Positions 15,656 through 23,365 of a stretch of DNA of 39,394 nucleotides are shown here, piece by piece. The notes under the pieces are model-generated. The model was not told the origin of the DNA. It did no database searches and worked only from the letters and a program-made list of their open reading frames with translations. Made by a program: the position numbers and the translations under genes. Source of the stretch: Streptomyces triticirhizae. Its GTDB lineage: Bacteria; Actinomycetota; Actinomycetes; Streptomycetales; Streptomycetaceae. Location of the stretch: assembly GCF_003696235.1 (NCBI RefSeq), contig NZ_RFFJ01000032.1:1-39394 (forward strand), given 5' to 3'. The first letter of the stretch is position 1. Each line of letters opens with the position of its first letter.

Positions 15656-17751
15656 CCCCGCACCTCCGTTCCGCTGCCACGCGTTCCGCTGCCGTGCGTT
15701 CCGCTCTCGCGCGCCGCCGGCGCGCCGGTCCGCACCGCTATCTCGCCGGTCGCGCCGTCGAGGAGCAGCCGGGTGCCGGGCGGGAAACGGTCCACCGCGT
15801 CGGCCGCCCCCGTCACCGTTGGCAGTCGCAACTCCCTTGCCAGCACGGCGAGATGGGAGAGCGGGCTGCCGGTCTGGGCGATCAGTCCCACCACCGAGGG
15901 CAGCGCGGGGGCCAGCCCCGGGTCCAGGTGGCGGACCACCAGCACCGCGTCCTCGGGCGGTTCGCCGGTGCCGTCCCAGGCGACGCCGGAGGCCCGCCCG
16001 GTGGAGGCGCCCACCGCCGCCCCGGCGTCGCGCGCGGCCCGTTCGGGAACGACCGTTCCGTCGGCCGCCAGCCGGAACGCGTCCGGCAGCGGCGGCCCGC
16101 TGGGGCGGGCCCGCCGCCAGGCGAGGTCGGTGGGCAGCGGCTGGCCGCGCACCACGTCGAGCAGCTCGGGCCAACGCAGCAGCGCCAGCCGGTCGATGGC
16201 CACGGTCCGCGCGGCGATCTCGCGCACCAGCCGCGTCTGGTACTCCTGCACCCACCGCACCCGCAGCCGCAGCCCCTCCCGGGTGGAGAGCGTGCCGGGC
16301 GCGGGCCCGCCGGCGAGGCCCCGCTGGGGCGGCAGCCGCAGCGGGCGGGTCAGGCTCGGCGGCACCAGGGCGAGCACCTCGGGCCTGGCGGCGGCCAGTT
16401 CGGCGTCGGTCAGGCCCTCGGCCCGGCCGTGCCGCAGCGCGGCCAGCGCGGCCGCCGCCCCACCGCCCGCCCCGCCACCGCCCGAGGGCTCCTCCGGAAG
16501 CAGCGCGCCGGCGAGCGCCTCCTGGGCGTGCAGCGCCAGCAAGGCGGCGCGCGACCAGCGCAACGCGCCCACCAGGTCCGTCGGGCTCAGCTCGCCCGGC
16601 GCCGGCGCCTGGGTCAACTCCCGGTCCACATCGGCCTGAAGCGTCAGCGCCAGCCCGGGCAGGGCGCCGCGCAGCCGCCCGATGCCCCAGGCGGCGGCGA
16701 GGCGGCGGGCCGGCGGCAGCGGGTTGAGCCAGTGCAGCAGCCGGTGCCGGGGCGCGACCAGGCCGAGCAGCGCGAGGTCCGCCACCGCGCGCCCCTGCAC
16801 CGTGCGCACCACCGGCAGCCGGCGCAGCCGGCGGCGCGAGGCGGCGCCCGCGAGGTCGAGCGCCGTGGCCAGGCCCTGGGCCAGCGGCGTCACCCACAGG
16901 TCCTCCTCCAGCGGGGCCAACGGCTCGGGCAGCGTCTCGGCGACCGGCCCTGGGCCGAGCAACCGGGCGCCGCGCGCCGGGCGTTGCCCCATCGCCGTGA
17001 TCGGCCGCGACTGGAACAGACACAGCCGACCGTCGTCGGCCGCGAAGCCGAACTCGATGTCCTGCGGCCCCCCGAAGACCCGGCCGGCCCGCCGCGCCAG
17101 CGCCGCCAGCGCCCGGGCCTGGCGGCGGTCGAGCGGCCCGGGCCCCTCGACGGCCCGGCCGCGCCGGCTCAGCCGGACGCTCTCGCCCTGTACCGCGCCG
17201 CCCACGAGCCGGTCGGGCCCGCCGGCGACGGCGCTGACCAGCAGCCGGTCCGTCTCCCCCGTCACCGGGTCGGCGCCGAAGAGCACCCCGCCGATGCGGC
17301 TCTCCACCATCGGCTGCACCAGCACCGCCATCGGCGCCGGCGGCCCGCCGGCCGAGGCCGCCGAGTCCCGCACCGCGCGGAGCGCCGCCCGGAACGCGTC
17401 GGGCCCCCGCACGTCCAGCACCGAAAGAAAGCGGCCGGCCATCGCCGAGTCCGCCGTGTCCTCGGCGGCCGAGGAGGAACGCACCACCAGCGGCCGCCGC
17501 CCGTCGTCGCTCAGCCGGCGCCAGAGCGTCAACGGGTCGTCGCCGCGCTGGCCGCTGGCCGTCGGCAGCACCACGAAGCCCGGCAGCGCGGGCAGACCGG
17601 CGCCCAACGCCCTGGCCAGCGCCGCCGCCTTGCCGCCGACCACGTCCGCCCGTGTCGCGCGCGGGTCGCGCAACTCCCACGCCACACCCAACGGCGGCGC
17701 GGCCGAGGCGCCGACCGCGCCCTCGCCCCACACGCCGTCCCTGCCACTCAT
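15652..17751 (-). CDS. PEP-synthase/pyruvate-phosphate-dikinase-like phosphotransferase
   Basis: ATG at 17751 has GGAGG 6 bases upstream and gives 699 residues; the frame is open further upstream but without coding character. The N-terminal ATP-grasp domain (PF01326) shows VGGKAAALARAL, RSSSAAEDTADSAMAGRFLS, VLVQPMVESRIGGVLFGADP and DIEFGFAADDGRLCLFQSRP. The C-terminal mobile domain (PF00391) has TGSPLSHLAVLARELRLPTV with the phospho-carrier His near 633. There is no PEP/pyruvate TIM barrel at the C-terminus, so it is not a normal PEP synthase (about 800 residues) and is laid out like rifampin phosphotransferases. It could phosphorylate a small molecule using ATP. Its C-terminus has GSGT repeats. 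It is coupled to the downstream membrane-protein gene. Confidence 0.82.
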   Translation of the reverse strand: MSGRDGVWGEGAVGASAAPPLGVAWELRDPRATRADVVGGKAAALARALGAGLPALPGFVVLPTASGQRGDDPLTLWRRLSDDGRRPLVVRSSSAAEDTADSAMAGRFLSVLDVRGPDAFRAALRAVRDSAASAGGPPAPMAVLVQPMVESRIGGVLFGADPVTGETDRLLVSAVAGGPDRLVGGAVQGESVRLSRRGRAVEGPGPLDRRQARALAALARRAGRVFGGPQDIEFGFAADDGRLCLFQSRPITAMGQRPARGARLLGPGPVAETLPEPLAPLEEDLWVTPLAQGLATALDLAGAASRRRLRRLPVVRTVQGRAVADLALLGLVAPRHRLLHWLNPLPPARRLAAAWGIGRLRGALPGLALTLQADVDRELTQAPAPGELSPTDLVGALRWSRAALLALHAQEALAGALLPEEPSGGGGAGGGAAAALAALRHGRAEGLTDAELAAARPEVLALVPPSLTRPLRLPPQRGLAGGPAPGTLSTREGLRLRVRWVQEYQTRLVREIAARTVAIDRLALLRWPELLDVVRGQPLPTDLAWRRARPSGPPLPDAFRLAADGTVVPERAARDAGAAVGASTGRASGVAWDGTGEPPEDAVLVVRHLDPGLAPALPSVVGLIAQTGSPLSHLAVLARELRLPTVTGAADAVDRFPPGTRLLLDGATGEIAVRTGAPAARESGTHGSGTRGSGTEVRG

Positions 17752-18061
17752 CATCAGCCTCCGTAACCACGTCACGGCCGCCCCCGGGGAAGGACGCCCA
17801 GCGCGGCTCGTCACCTGACCGGAATCGGGAGCAACTGGAGATGGCGGGAATTCACGGGGGGAGGGGCGCGGAGGAGGGGCGCGGGCGGGGCCGCGCGCGC
17901 CGGGAGTCGCCGGTCCGGACCGACCCCTGTGCGAAGGCGAACGTCGTGTCGCGACGACGGGAACGCAACCGTTCCGGAGCCAGGGGAGTCTCATGCTTCG
18001 GTGACCCGAGGTCCTGGCGACCCAGGCCCCGCTGTTCGTGGGGGGAGCAGGAGGGGAGCCG

Positions 18062-18092
18062 AGGGGGTCGGCCCCGCCCGGGCCGACCCCCT
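18062..18092. terminator. Strong hairpin between two divergent genes
   Basis: AGGGGGTCGGCCC (18062-18074) pairs perfectly with GGGCCGACCCCCT (18080-18092) around five bases. It resembles a streptomycete terminator but lies in the 434-bp gap between divergent genes (starts at 17751 and 18186), where none is expected. The gap otherwise holds GC-rich DNA without a convincing ORF and the 13-bp repeat that follows. Confidence 0.6.
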
Positions 18093-18096
18093 GGGC

Positions 18097-18131
18097 CGTT
18101 CCGCCCGCCCGTTCCGCCCGCCCGTTCCGCT
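18097..18131. repeat. Tandem 13-bp repeat upstream of the RecD-like gene
   Basis: CGTTCCGCCCGCC occurs at 18097-18109 and 18110-18122, followed by a partial copy to 18131. It lies directly after the hairpin and before the promoter of the helicase gene. Confidence 0.8.
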
Positions 18132-18185
18132 CCGACTCCCCGGCCCGTTCCGCGCGTTGTCGGTGGCGGGCGCTACGGTCGGGGC

Positions 18186-20444
18186 ATGTCGGGTAGTGCG
18201 AACGCGCGGGGTGCGGGCGGGGGCGGCGCCGTGCTGGAGGGCGTGCTGGAGCGCATCACCTACGCCAACGAGGACAACGGCTACACGGTCGCCCGCGTCG
18301 ACACCGGCCGGGGCGGCGGCGAGCTGCTGACGGTGGTGGGCTCGCTGCTGGGCGCCCAGGTCGGCGAGTCCCTGCGGATGACCGGCCGTTGGGGCTCCCA
18401 CCCGCAGTACGGCCGCCAGTTCCTCGTGGAGAACTACACGACCGTGCTGCCGGCGACGGTGCAGGGCATCCGGCGCTATCTGGGCTCGGGCCTGATCAAG
18501 GGCATCGGGCCGAAGACGGCCGAGCGCATCGTCGAGCACTTCGGGACCGAGACCCTGGAGGTGATCGAGGCCGACCCGAAGGCGCTGATCGCCGTCCCGG
18601 GGCTTGGCCCCAAGCGCACCGCGCTGATCGCCGCCGCCTGGGAGGAACAGAAGGCGATCAAGGAGGTGATGGTCTTCCTCCAGAGCGTGGAGGTCTCCAC
18701 CTCCATCGCCGTGCGGATCTACAAGAAGTACGGCGACGCCTCGATCTCCGTGGTGAAGAACGAGCCCTACCGGCTGGCCTCCGACGTCTGGGGCATCGGC
18801 TTCCTGACCGCCGACCGGATCGCCCGCGCGGTCGGCATCCCCGAGGACAGCCCGGAGCGGGTCAAGGCCGGCCTGCGGTACGCCCTTTCGCAGGCGAGCG
18901 ACCAGGGGCACTGCTATCTGCCCGAGGAGCGGCTGATCGCCGACGCGGTCAAGCTGTTGGGCGTCGACACCGGCCTGGTCATCGACTGCCTGGGGGAGTT
19001 GACCGAGGACCCGGAGGGCGCGGTCAGGGAGTCGGTGCCCGATCCGGAGGGCGAGCGCGGCACCGAGGCGCGGGTCACGGCGGTCTATCTGCCGCCGTTC
19101 CACCGGGCCGAGCTGTCGCTGGCCGGCCAGCTGCGCCGGCTGCTGCGGGCGGAGGAGGACCGGCTCGCCGCGTTCCAAACGGTCGACTGGGGCCGGGCGT
19201 TGGGCTGGCTCGCCGGCCGGACCGGCGCCGAGCTGGCGCCGGAGCAGGAGGAGGCGGTGCGGCTGGCGTTGACCGAGCGGGTCGCGGTGCTGACCGGCGG
19301 CCCGGGCTGCGGGAAGTCGTTCACCGTGCGGTCCGTGGTGGAGCTGGCCAGGGCCAGGAACGCCAAGGTGGTGCTGGCCGCGCCGACCGGCCGGGCCGCC
19401 AAGCGGCTGGCGGAGCTGACCGGCGCCGAGGCGTCGACGGTGCACCGGCTGCTGGAGCTGAAGCCCGGCGGCGACGCGGCCTTCGACCGGGACCGGCCGC
19501 TGGACGCCGACCTGGTGGTGGTCGACGAGGCGTCGATGCTGGACCTGTTGCTGGCCAACAAGCTGGTCAAGGCCGTGGCCCCCGGCGCGCACCTGCTGCT
19601 GGTGGGCGACGTGGACCAGCTGCCCTCGGTCGGCGCCGGCGAGGTGCTGCGGGACCTGCTCGCCCCCGGCAGTCCGGTGCCGGCGGTCCGGCTGACCCGG
19701 ATCTTCCGGCAGGCCCAGCAGTCGGGCGTGGTGACCAACGCGCACCGGATCAACGAGGGACTGCCGCCGGTCACTTCGGGCCTGAAGGACTTCTTCCTCT
19801 TCGTCGAGGAGGACACCGAGGCGGCCGGGCGGCTGGCGGTGGACGTGGCGGCCCGTCGCGTTCCGGCCAGGTTCGGGCTCGACCCGCGCCGGGACGTCCA
19901 GGTGCTCACCCCGATGCACCGGGGCCCGGCCGGCGCCGGCACGCTCAACGGGCTGCTCCAGGAGTCCGTCACCCCGGCCCGCCCCGGCCTGCCGGAGAAG
20001 CGCTTCGGCGGCCGGGTCTTCCGCGTCGGCGACAAGGTCACCCAGATCAGGAACAACTATGACAAGGGCGCCAACGGCGTCTTCAACGGCACGGTCGGCG
20101 TGGTCACCGGCCTCGACGTGGACGAGCAGCGGCTGACCGTGCTGACGGACGAGGACGAGGAGGTTCCGTACGACTTCGCCGAGTTGGACGAGCTGTCCCA
20201 CGCCTACGCGGTGACCATCCACCGCTCGCAGGGCAGCGAGTATCCGTGCGTGGTCATCCCCGTTACCACCAGTGCCTGGATGATGCTGCAACGTAACCTG
20301 CTGTACACGGCGGTGACTCGGGCCAAGCGCCTTGTGGTGCTGGTCGGTTCGCGGCGCGCGTTGGGTCAGGCGGTGCGCAGCGTCTCCGCCGGCCGCCGCT
20401 GCACGGCCCTGGACGCCCGCCTCTCCGGTGCGATACACACCTAA
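18186..20444 (+). CDS. recD2: RecD2-like SF1B DNA helicase
   Basis: 752 residues from ATG at 18186. TACGGT (18174-18179) lies 6 bases before ATG, so the mRNA is probably leaderless. The N-terminal part contains helix-hairpin-helix motifs (GIGPKTAERIVEHFG and VPGLGPKRTALI) typical of RecD2 proteins that act without RecBC. Helicase motifs follow: Walker A GGPGCGKSF near 370, VVDEASM near 444, GDVDQLPSVGAG near 473, IFRQ, then IHRSQGSEYP near 678 and YTAVTRAK near 706. RecD2 unwinds DNA 5' to 3' and supports repair and genome integrity. The length is usual for the family. It precedes citrate synthase by 139 bases, but that gene seems to have its own promoter region. Confidence 0.95.
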   Translation: MSGSANARGAGGGGAVLEGVLERITYANEDNGYTVARVDTGRGGGELLTVVGSLLGAQVGESLRMTGRWGSHPQYGRQFLVENYTTVLPATVQGIRRYLGSGLIKGIGPKTAERIVEHFGTETLEVIEADPKALIAVPGLGPKRTALIAAAWEEQKAIKEVMVFLQSVEVSTSIAVRIYKKYGDASISVVKNEPYRLASDVWGIGFLTADRIARAVGIPEDSPERVKAGLRYALSQASDQGHCYLPEERLIADAVKLLGVDTGLVIDCLGELTEDPEGAVRESVPDPEGERGTEARVTAVYLPPFHRAELSLAGQLRRLLRAEEDRLAAFQTVDWGRALGWLAGRTGAELAPEQEEAVRLALTERVAVLTGGPGCGKSFTVRSVVELARARNAKVVLAAPTGRAAKRLAELTGAEASTVHRLLELKPGGDAAFDRDRPLDADLVVVDEASMLDLLLANKLVKAVAPGAHLLLVGDVDQLPSVGAGEVLRDLLAPGSPVPAVRLTRIFRQAQQSGVVTNAHRINEGLPPVTSGLKDFFLFVEEDTEAAGRLAVDVAARRVPARFGLDPRRDVQVLTPMHRGPAGAGTLNGLLQESVTPARPGLPEKRFGGRVFRVGDKVTQIRNNYDKGANGVFNGTVGVVTGLDVDEQRLTVLTDEDEEVPYDFAELDELSHAYAVTIHRSQGSEYPCVVIPVTTSAWMMLQRNLLYTAVTRAKRLVVLVGSRRALGQAVRSVSAGRRCTALDARLSGAIHT

Positions 20445-20583
20445 GGTCCCGAATCGCGCGGCACGGCGTGCCAGAAATTGGTCTCTTGGCCGACCCCGAG
20501 TGCACATCTTGGCGCCAGATGGGGGACAGTAGAGGTGAGTCAGGGCACCTCGAAGAAGAGGCACTACGTCGGTGAGGGATGAC

Positions 20584-21897
20584 GTGAGCGAAAACCGCTA
20601 CGGCGACAACGCAGACAACGCAGTAGTAGTGCGGTACGGCGACGGGGAGTACACCTACCCGTTGGTCGAGAGCACGGTCGGCGACCGTGGCTTCGATATC
20701 GGCAAGCTGCGTGCCCAGACCGGTCTGGTGACCCTGGACTCCGGTTTCGGCAACACGGCGGCCTGCGAGTCGGCGATCACCTATCTGGACGGCGAGAACG
20801 GCATCCTGCGCTATCGGGGCTACCCGATCGAGCAGCTGGCCGAGCACGGCACGTTCCTGGAGACCGCCTACCTTCTGATCAACGGCGAGCTACCCACGGT
20901 GGACCAGCTCTCCGGCTTCCGCGACGAGATCACCCAGCACACGCTGCTGCACGAGGACGTCAAACGCTTCTACGACGGCTTCCCCCGGGACGCGCACCCG
21001 ATGGCGATGCTGTCCTCGGTGGTCAGCGCGCTGTCCACGTTCTACCAGGACAGCCACAACCCGTTCGACGAGCGGCAGCGCCACATCTCGACGATCCGGC
21101 TGCTGGCCAAGCTGCCGACGATCGCCGCCTACGCCTTCAAGAAGGCCGCCGGCCACCCGGTGGTCTACCCGCGCAACGACCTGGGGTACGTGGAGAACTT
21201 CCTGCGGATGACCTTCTCGGTCCCCGCCGAGGAGTACGCGCTGGACCCGGTGGTGGTCAACGCGCTGGACAAGCTGCTGATCCTGCACGCCGACCACGAG
21301 CAGAACTGTTCCGCGTCCACGGTGCGGATGGTCGGCTCCTCCCAGGCGAACCTGTTCGTCTCCATCTCCGCCGGCATCAACGCGCTCTGGGGCCCGCTGC
21401 ACGGCGGCGCCAACGCGGCGGTGCTGGAGATGCTGGAGAGCATCCAGGCGCAGGGCGGTGACGTCGACTCCTTCATCACCAAGGTCAAGAACAAGGAGCA
21501 GGGCGTCCGCCTGATGGGCTTCGGGCACCGGGTCTACAAGAGCTTCGACCCGCGCGCCAAGATCATCAAGGCCGCCGCGCACGACGTCCTGTCGGCGCTG
21601 GGCAAGTCCGACGAGCTGCTGGACATCGCCCTGCGGCTGGAGGAGCGGGCGCTGAGCGACGACTACTTCGTCTCGCGCAACCTCTACCCCAACGTGGACT
21701 TCTACACCGGCCTGATCTACCGGGCCATGGGCTTCCCGACCAGCATGTTCACCGTGCTGTTCGCGCTCGGCCGGCTGCCCGGCTGGATCGCCCAGTGGCA
21801 CGAGATGATCACCGACCCGAGCACCAGGATCGGCCGCCCGAGGCAGATCTACACCGGCGTGGTGGAGCGTCCGTACCTGCCCGTCGAGCAGCGCTGA
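20584..21897 (+). CDS. citA: Citrate synthase
   Basis: 437 residues from GTG at 20584 (VSENRYGDNADN); a GTG 12 bases upstream is also possible. The chosen start matches the N-terminus I recall for streptomycete citrate synthases (MSDNSV-VLRYGDGEYTYP). The enzyme condenses oxaloacetate and acetyl-CoA to citrate in the TCA cycle. The catalytic residues are visible: His in GPLHGGANAAVLEML near 270, His in MGFGHRVYKSFDPRAK near 311 and Asp in NVDFYTGL near 369. The family is the GltA-like hexameric type. A long hairpin at 22047-22098 ends transcription downstream. The symbol follows the S. coelicolor usage. Confidence 0.96.
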   Translation: MSENRYGDNADNAVVVRYGDGEYTYPLVESTVGDRGFDIGKLRAQTGLVTLDSGFGNTAACESAITYLDGENGILRYRGYPIEQLAEHGTFLETAYLLINGELPTVDQLSGFRDEITQHTLLHEDVKRFYDGFPRDAHPMAMLSSVVSALSTFYQDSHNPFDERQRHISTIRLLAKLPTIAAYAFKKAAGHPVVYPRNDLGYVENFLRMTFSVPAEEYALDPVVVNALDKLLILHADHEQNCSASTVRMVGSSQANLFVSISAGINALWGPLHGGANAAVLEMLESIQAQGGDVDSFITKVKNKEQGVRLMGFGHRVYKSFDPRAKIIKAAAHDVLSALGKSDELLDIALRLEERALSDDYFVSRNLYPNVDFYTGLIYRAMGFPTSMFTVLFALGRLPGWIAQWHEMITDPSTRIGRPRQIYTGVVERPYLPVEQR

Positions 21898-21903
21898 CTG
21901 CGA

Positions 21904-21919
21904 TGTGATGTAGGTCACA
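21904..21919. promoter_or_regulatory. Crp-like palindrome TGTGA-N6-TCACA
   Basis: TGTGATGTAGGTCACA is a perfect match to the classical Crp half-sites and also to the streptomycete Crp pattern GTG-N6-GNCAC. It begins 7 bases after the citrate synthase stop. A second inverted repeat CACACC-ATAA-GGTGTG (21916-21931) overlaps it. No ORF with coding character follows on the plus strand before 22233, so the 335-bp gap (21898-22232) may hold an RNA transcript instead. Confidence 0.5.
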
Positions 21920-22046
21920 CCATAAGGTGTGCAACCTTTGATGGAGCTGTGGGTCTAACCGGTCAGAGTTGGCGCGGATTCGGCTGGATTCACGCCAACG
22001 GTCGTCCGGCCGGGGTCCCGTGGGGGGACGCTCTGAGCGGACGGCA

Positions 22047-22098
22047 GGAAACGCCCCGCGCCGGGCCCTGTGGGGGGACCCGCCGGCGGGGCGTTTCC
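22047..22098. terminator. Long terminator hairpin between citA and copZ
   Basis: GGAAACGCCCCGC (22047-22059) pairs perfectly with GCGGGGCGTTTCC (22086-22098), a 13-bp stem. Its loop contains one of two copies of TGGGGGGAC (22021-22029 and 22071-22079). It separates convergent citrate synthase and CopZ genes and probably ends both transcripts. Confidence 0.8.
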
Positions 22099-22232
22099 CA
22101 TGTCCGGGTCTCTGTCGTCCCCGGCCGTTCTTGCCGTTCCTGCCCCCTCCCGGCCCGTTCGCCGCTCCGGCCCGTCCGGGGTCAACGGGCGCCGGAACGC
22201 CGGCCGTTGACCAGGTCCGGGTGCGGGGTGGC

Positions 22233-22445
22233 TCAGGCGCGTCCCACCAACTCGTAGCCGGCCTCGTCCACGGCCGCGCGGACCGCGTCGTCGTCCAGCG
22301 GGGCCTCGGCGGTGACGGTCACCAGACCCGTCGACGCGGCGGCCGACACCTCGGTGACCCCGGGCAGGGACTTCAACTCGGCCCGGACGGCACCCTCGCA
22401 GTGGCCACAGGACATGCCGGAGACCTGGTAGGTCACGCTGCTCAT
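22233..22445 (-). CDS. copZ: CopZ-type copper chaperone (heavy-metal-associated domain)
   Basis: 70 residues from ATG at 22445, with GAGGAG 6 bases upstream; the adjacent GTG at 22448 is less well placed. The sequence is a single HMA domain with the metal-binding GMSCGHC at residues 10-16 (Cys13 and Cys16). Such chaperones carry Cu(I) to a P-type ATPase or to the CsoR repressor. No copA or csoR gene is adjacent, so the gene is an orphan within this window. A palindrome matching CsoR operators lies about 50-68 bases upstream of the start. Confidence 0.93.
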   Translation of the reverse strand: MSSVTYQVSGMSCGHCEGAVRAELKSLPGVTEVSAAASTGLVTVTAEAPLDDDAVRAAVDEAGYELVGRA

Positions 22446-22494
22446 CACGCGCTCCTCAGTCGTTCGTGCGTAGGACGTCTCGCCGGCCCGAGTG

Positions 22495-22513
22495 TATACC
22501 CCTACCGGGTATT
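22495..22513. promoter_or_regulatory. Candidate CsoR operator upstream of copZ
   Basis: ATACCC (22496-22501) and GGGTAT (22507-22512) form an inverted repeat around CTACC. The TACCC...GGGTA layout matches known actinobacterial CsoR sites. It lies 51 bases upstream of the copZ start, which suggests copper-responsive derepression. Confidence 0.72.
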
Positions 22514-22606
22514 GCCCCTCGTTCCTCCGGTCAAGCCGTGGTCGAGGCCCCCTAGGGGCGTCCCGACGCGTCCCCTGGTATCGCCCGTGAGATCTTCCGC
22601 CCGCCC

Positions 22607-22640
22607 GAGCGACGTGTCAGCTTTGACTGACAGGTCGCTC
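22607..22640. promoter_or_regulatory. 34-bp near-perfect palindrome upstream of the DedA-like gene
   Basis: GAGCGAC-G-TGTCAG (22607-22620) and CTGACA-G-GTCGCTC (22627-22640) pair as 13 bp with one G/G mismatch around the loop CTTTGA. It ends 41 bases before the start of the DedA-like gene. It could be an operator or a 5' untranslated hairpin. Confidence 0.7.
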
Positions 22641-22680
22641 ACCAGGGTGACGGCCACACGGGAGGGGAGACCGATCCGGG

Positions 22681-23250
22681 ATGGACGGCGCGCTGTGGAT
22701 GTACTTCCTGCTGGCCCTGAGCACCGCGCCGCCCCTGGTGCCCAACGCCGCCCTGATCGCCACGGCCGGAATGCTCGCCCAGGCCGGCGAACTCGACCTC
22801 TGGCTGGTGCTCGTGGTGGTCGCCGGCAGCGCGCTCGCCGGCGACGCCCTCGTCTTCGGCGTGGGCCGGCTGGCCGGGCCCCGCGTGCGGAACTGGCTCC
22901 AGCGTCGCCCGACGCGGAAGGCCGCCCTGGACTGGATGGCCGACCGCATCACCCGGCACGGGGTGCCGTTCGTCGTGGGAATGCGGTTCCTGCCCAGCGG
23001 CCGGCTGATCGGCGGGCTCACCGCCGCCGTGGTCGGATTCCCGCTGCGCCGCTTCCTGTTGGGGGCCGGCATGGCCGAGGCGTTCTGGGCGTCCTACAGC
23101 GTCGCCCTCGGCTACTGGGGCGGGGCGGCGCTGAACGGCGCCTGGAGCGGGGTGCTGCTGGGCACCCTGCTCTCCCTGCTGGTCGCCGGCGTCGCCCAGT
23201 TGATCAGCGCCCGCACCCCGGCGCCCGAGCCCCCCGAACGCGCCCCCTGA
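22681..23250 (+). CDS. DedA/VTT-family membrane protein
   Basis: 189 residues from ATG at 22681; the purine-rich GGGAGGGGAG ends 13 bases upstream, a rather long spacing. Hydrophobic segments lie at about 5-30, 38-62, 95-118, 122-150 and 153-172. The central pattern [22 protein letters not shown] and the conserved [28 protein letters not shown] with its Arg residues match the VTT/SNARE-associated domain (PF09335). DedA proteins act in envelope homeostasis, probably as lipid transporters or scramblases. The gene is divergent from copZ, and a large palindrome precedes it. Its exact substrate is unknown. Confidence 0.87.
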   Translation: MDGALWMYFLLALSTAPPLVPNAALIATAGMLAQAGELDLWLVLVVVAGSALAGDALVFGVGRLAGPRVRNWLQRRPTRKAALDWMADRITRHGVPFVVGMRFLPSGRLIGGLTAAVVGFPLRRFLLGAGMAEAFWASYSVALGYWGGAALNGAWSGVLLGTLLSLLVAGVAQLISARTPAPEPPERAP

Positions 23251-23365
23251 CCCGCTCCCCGACGGCTGCCGGCGCGTGACCGCACCCCGCGCGCCGGGTG
23301 CCGCGACCGGTGGTGCACCCTGGTCCGGACCGGTCGCGCACACCCGCAGCACGAAGGACGTTCCC

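Noticed and set aside
15694..17766. Long plus-strand ORFs opposite the PEP-synthase-like gene
   Set aside because: Their composition is low-complexity Arg/Pro/Gly/Gln, while the minus strand has complete ATP-grasp and phospho-His motifs.
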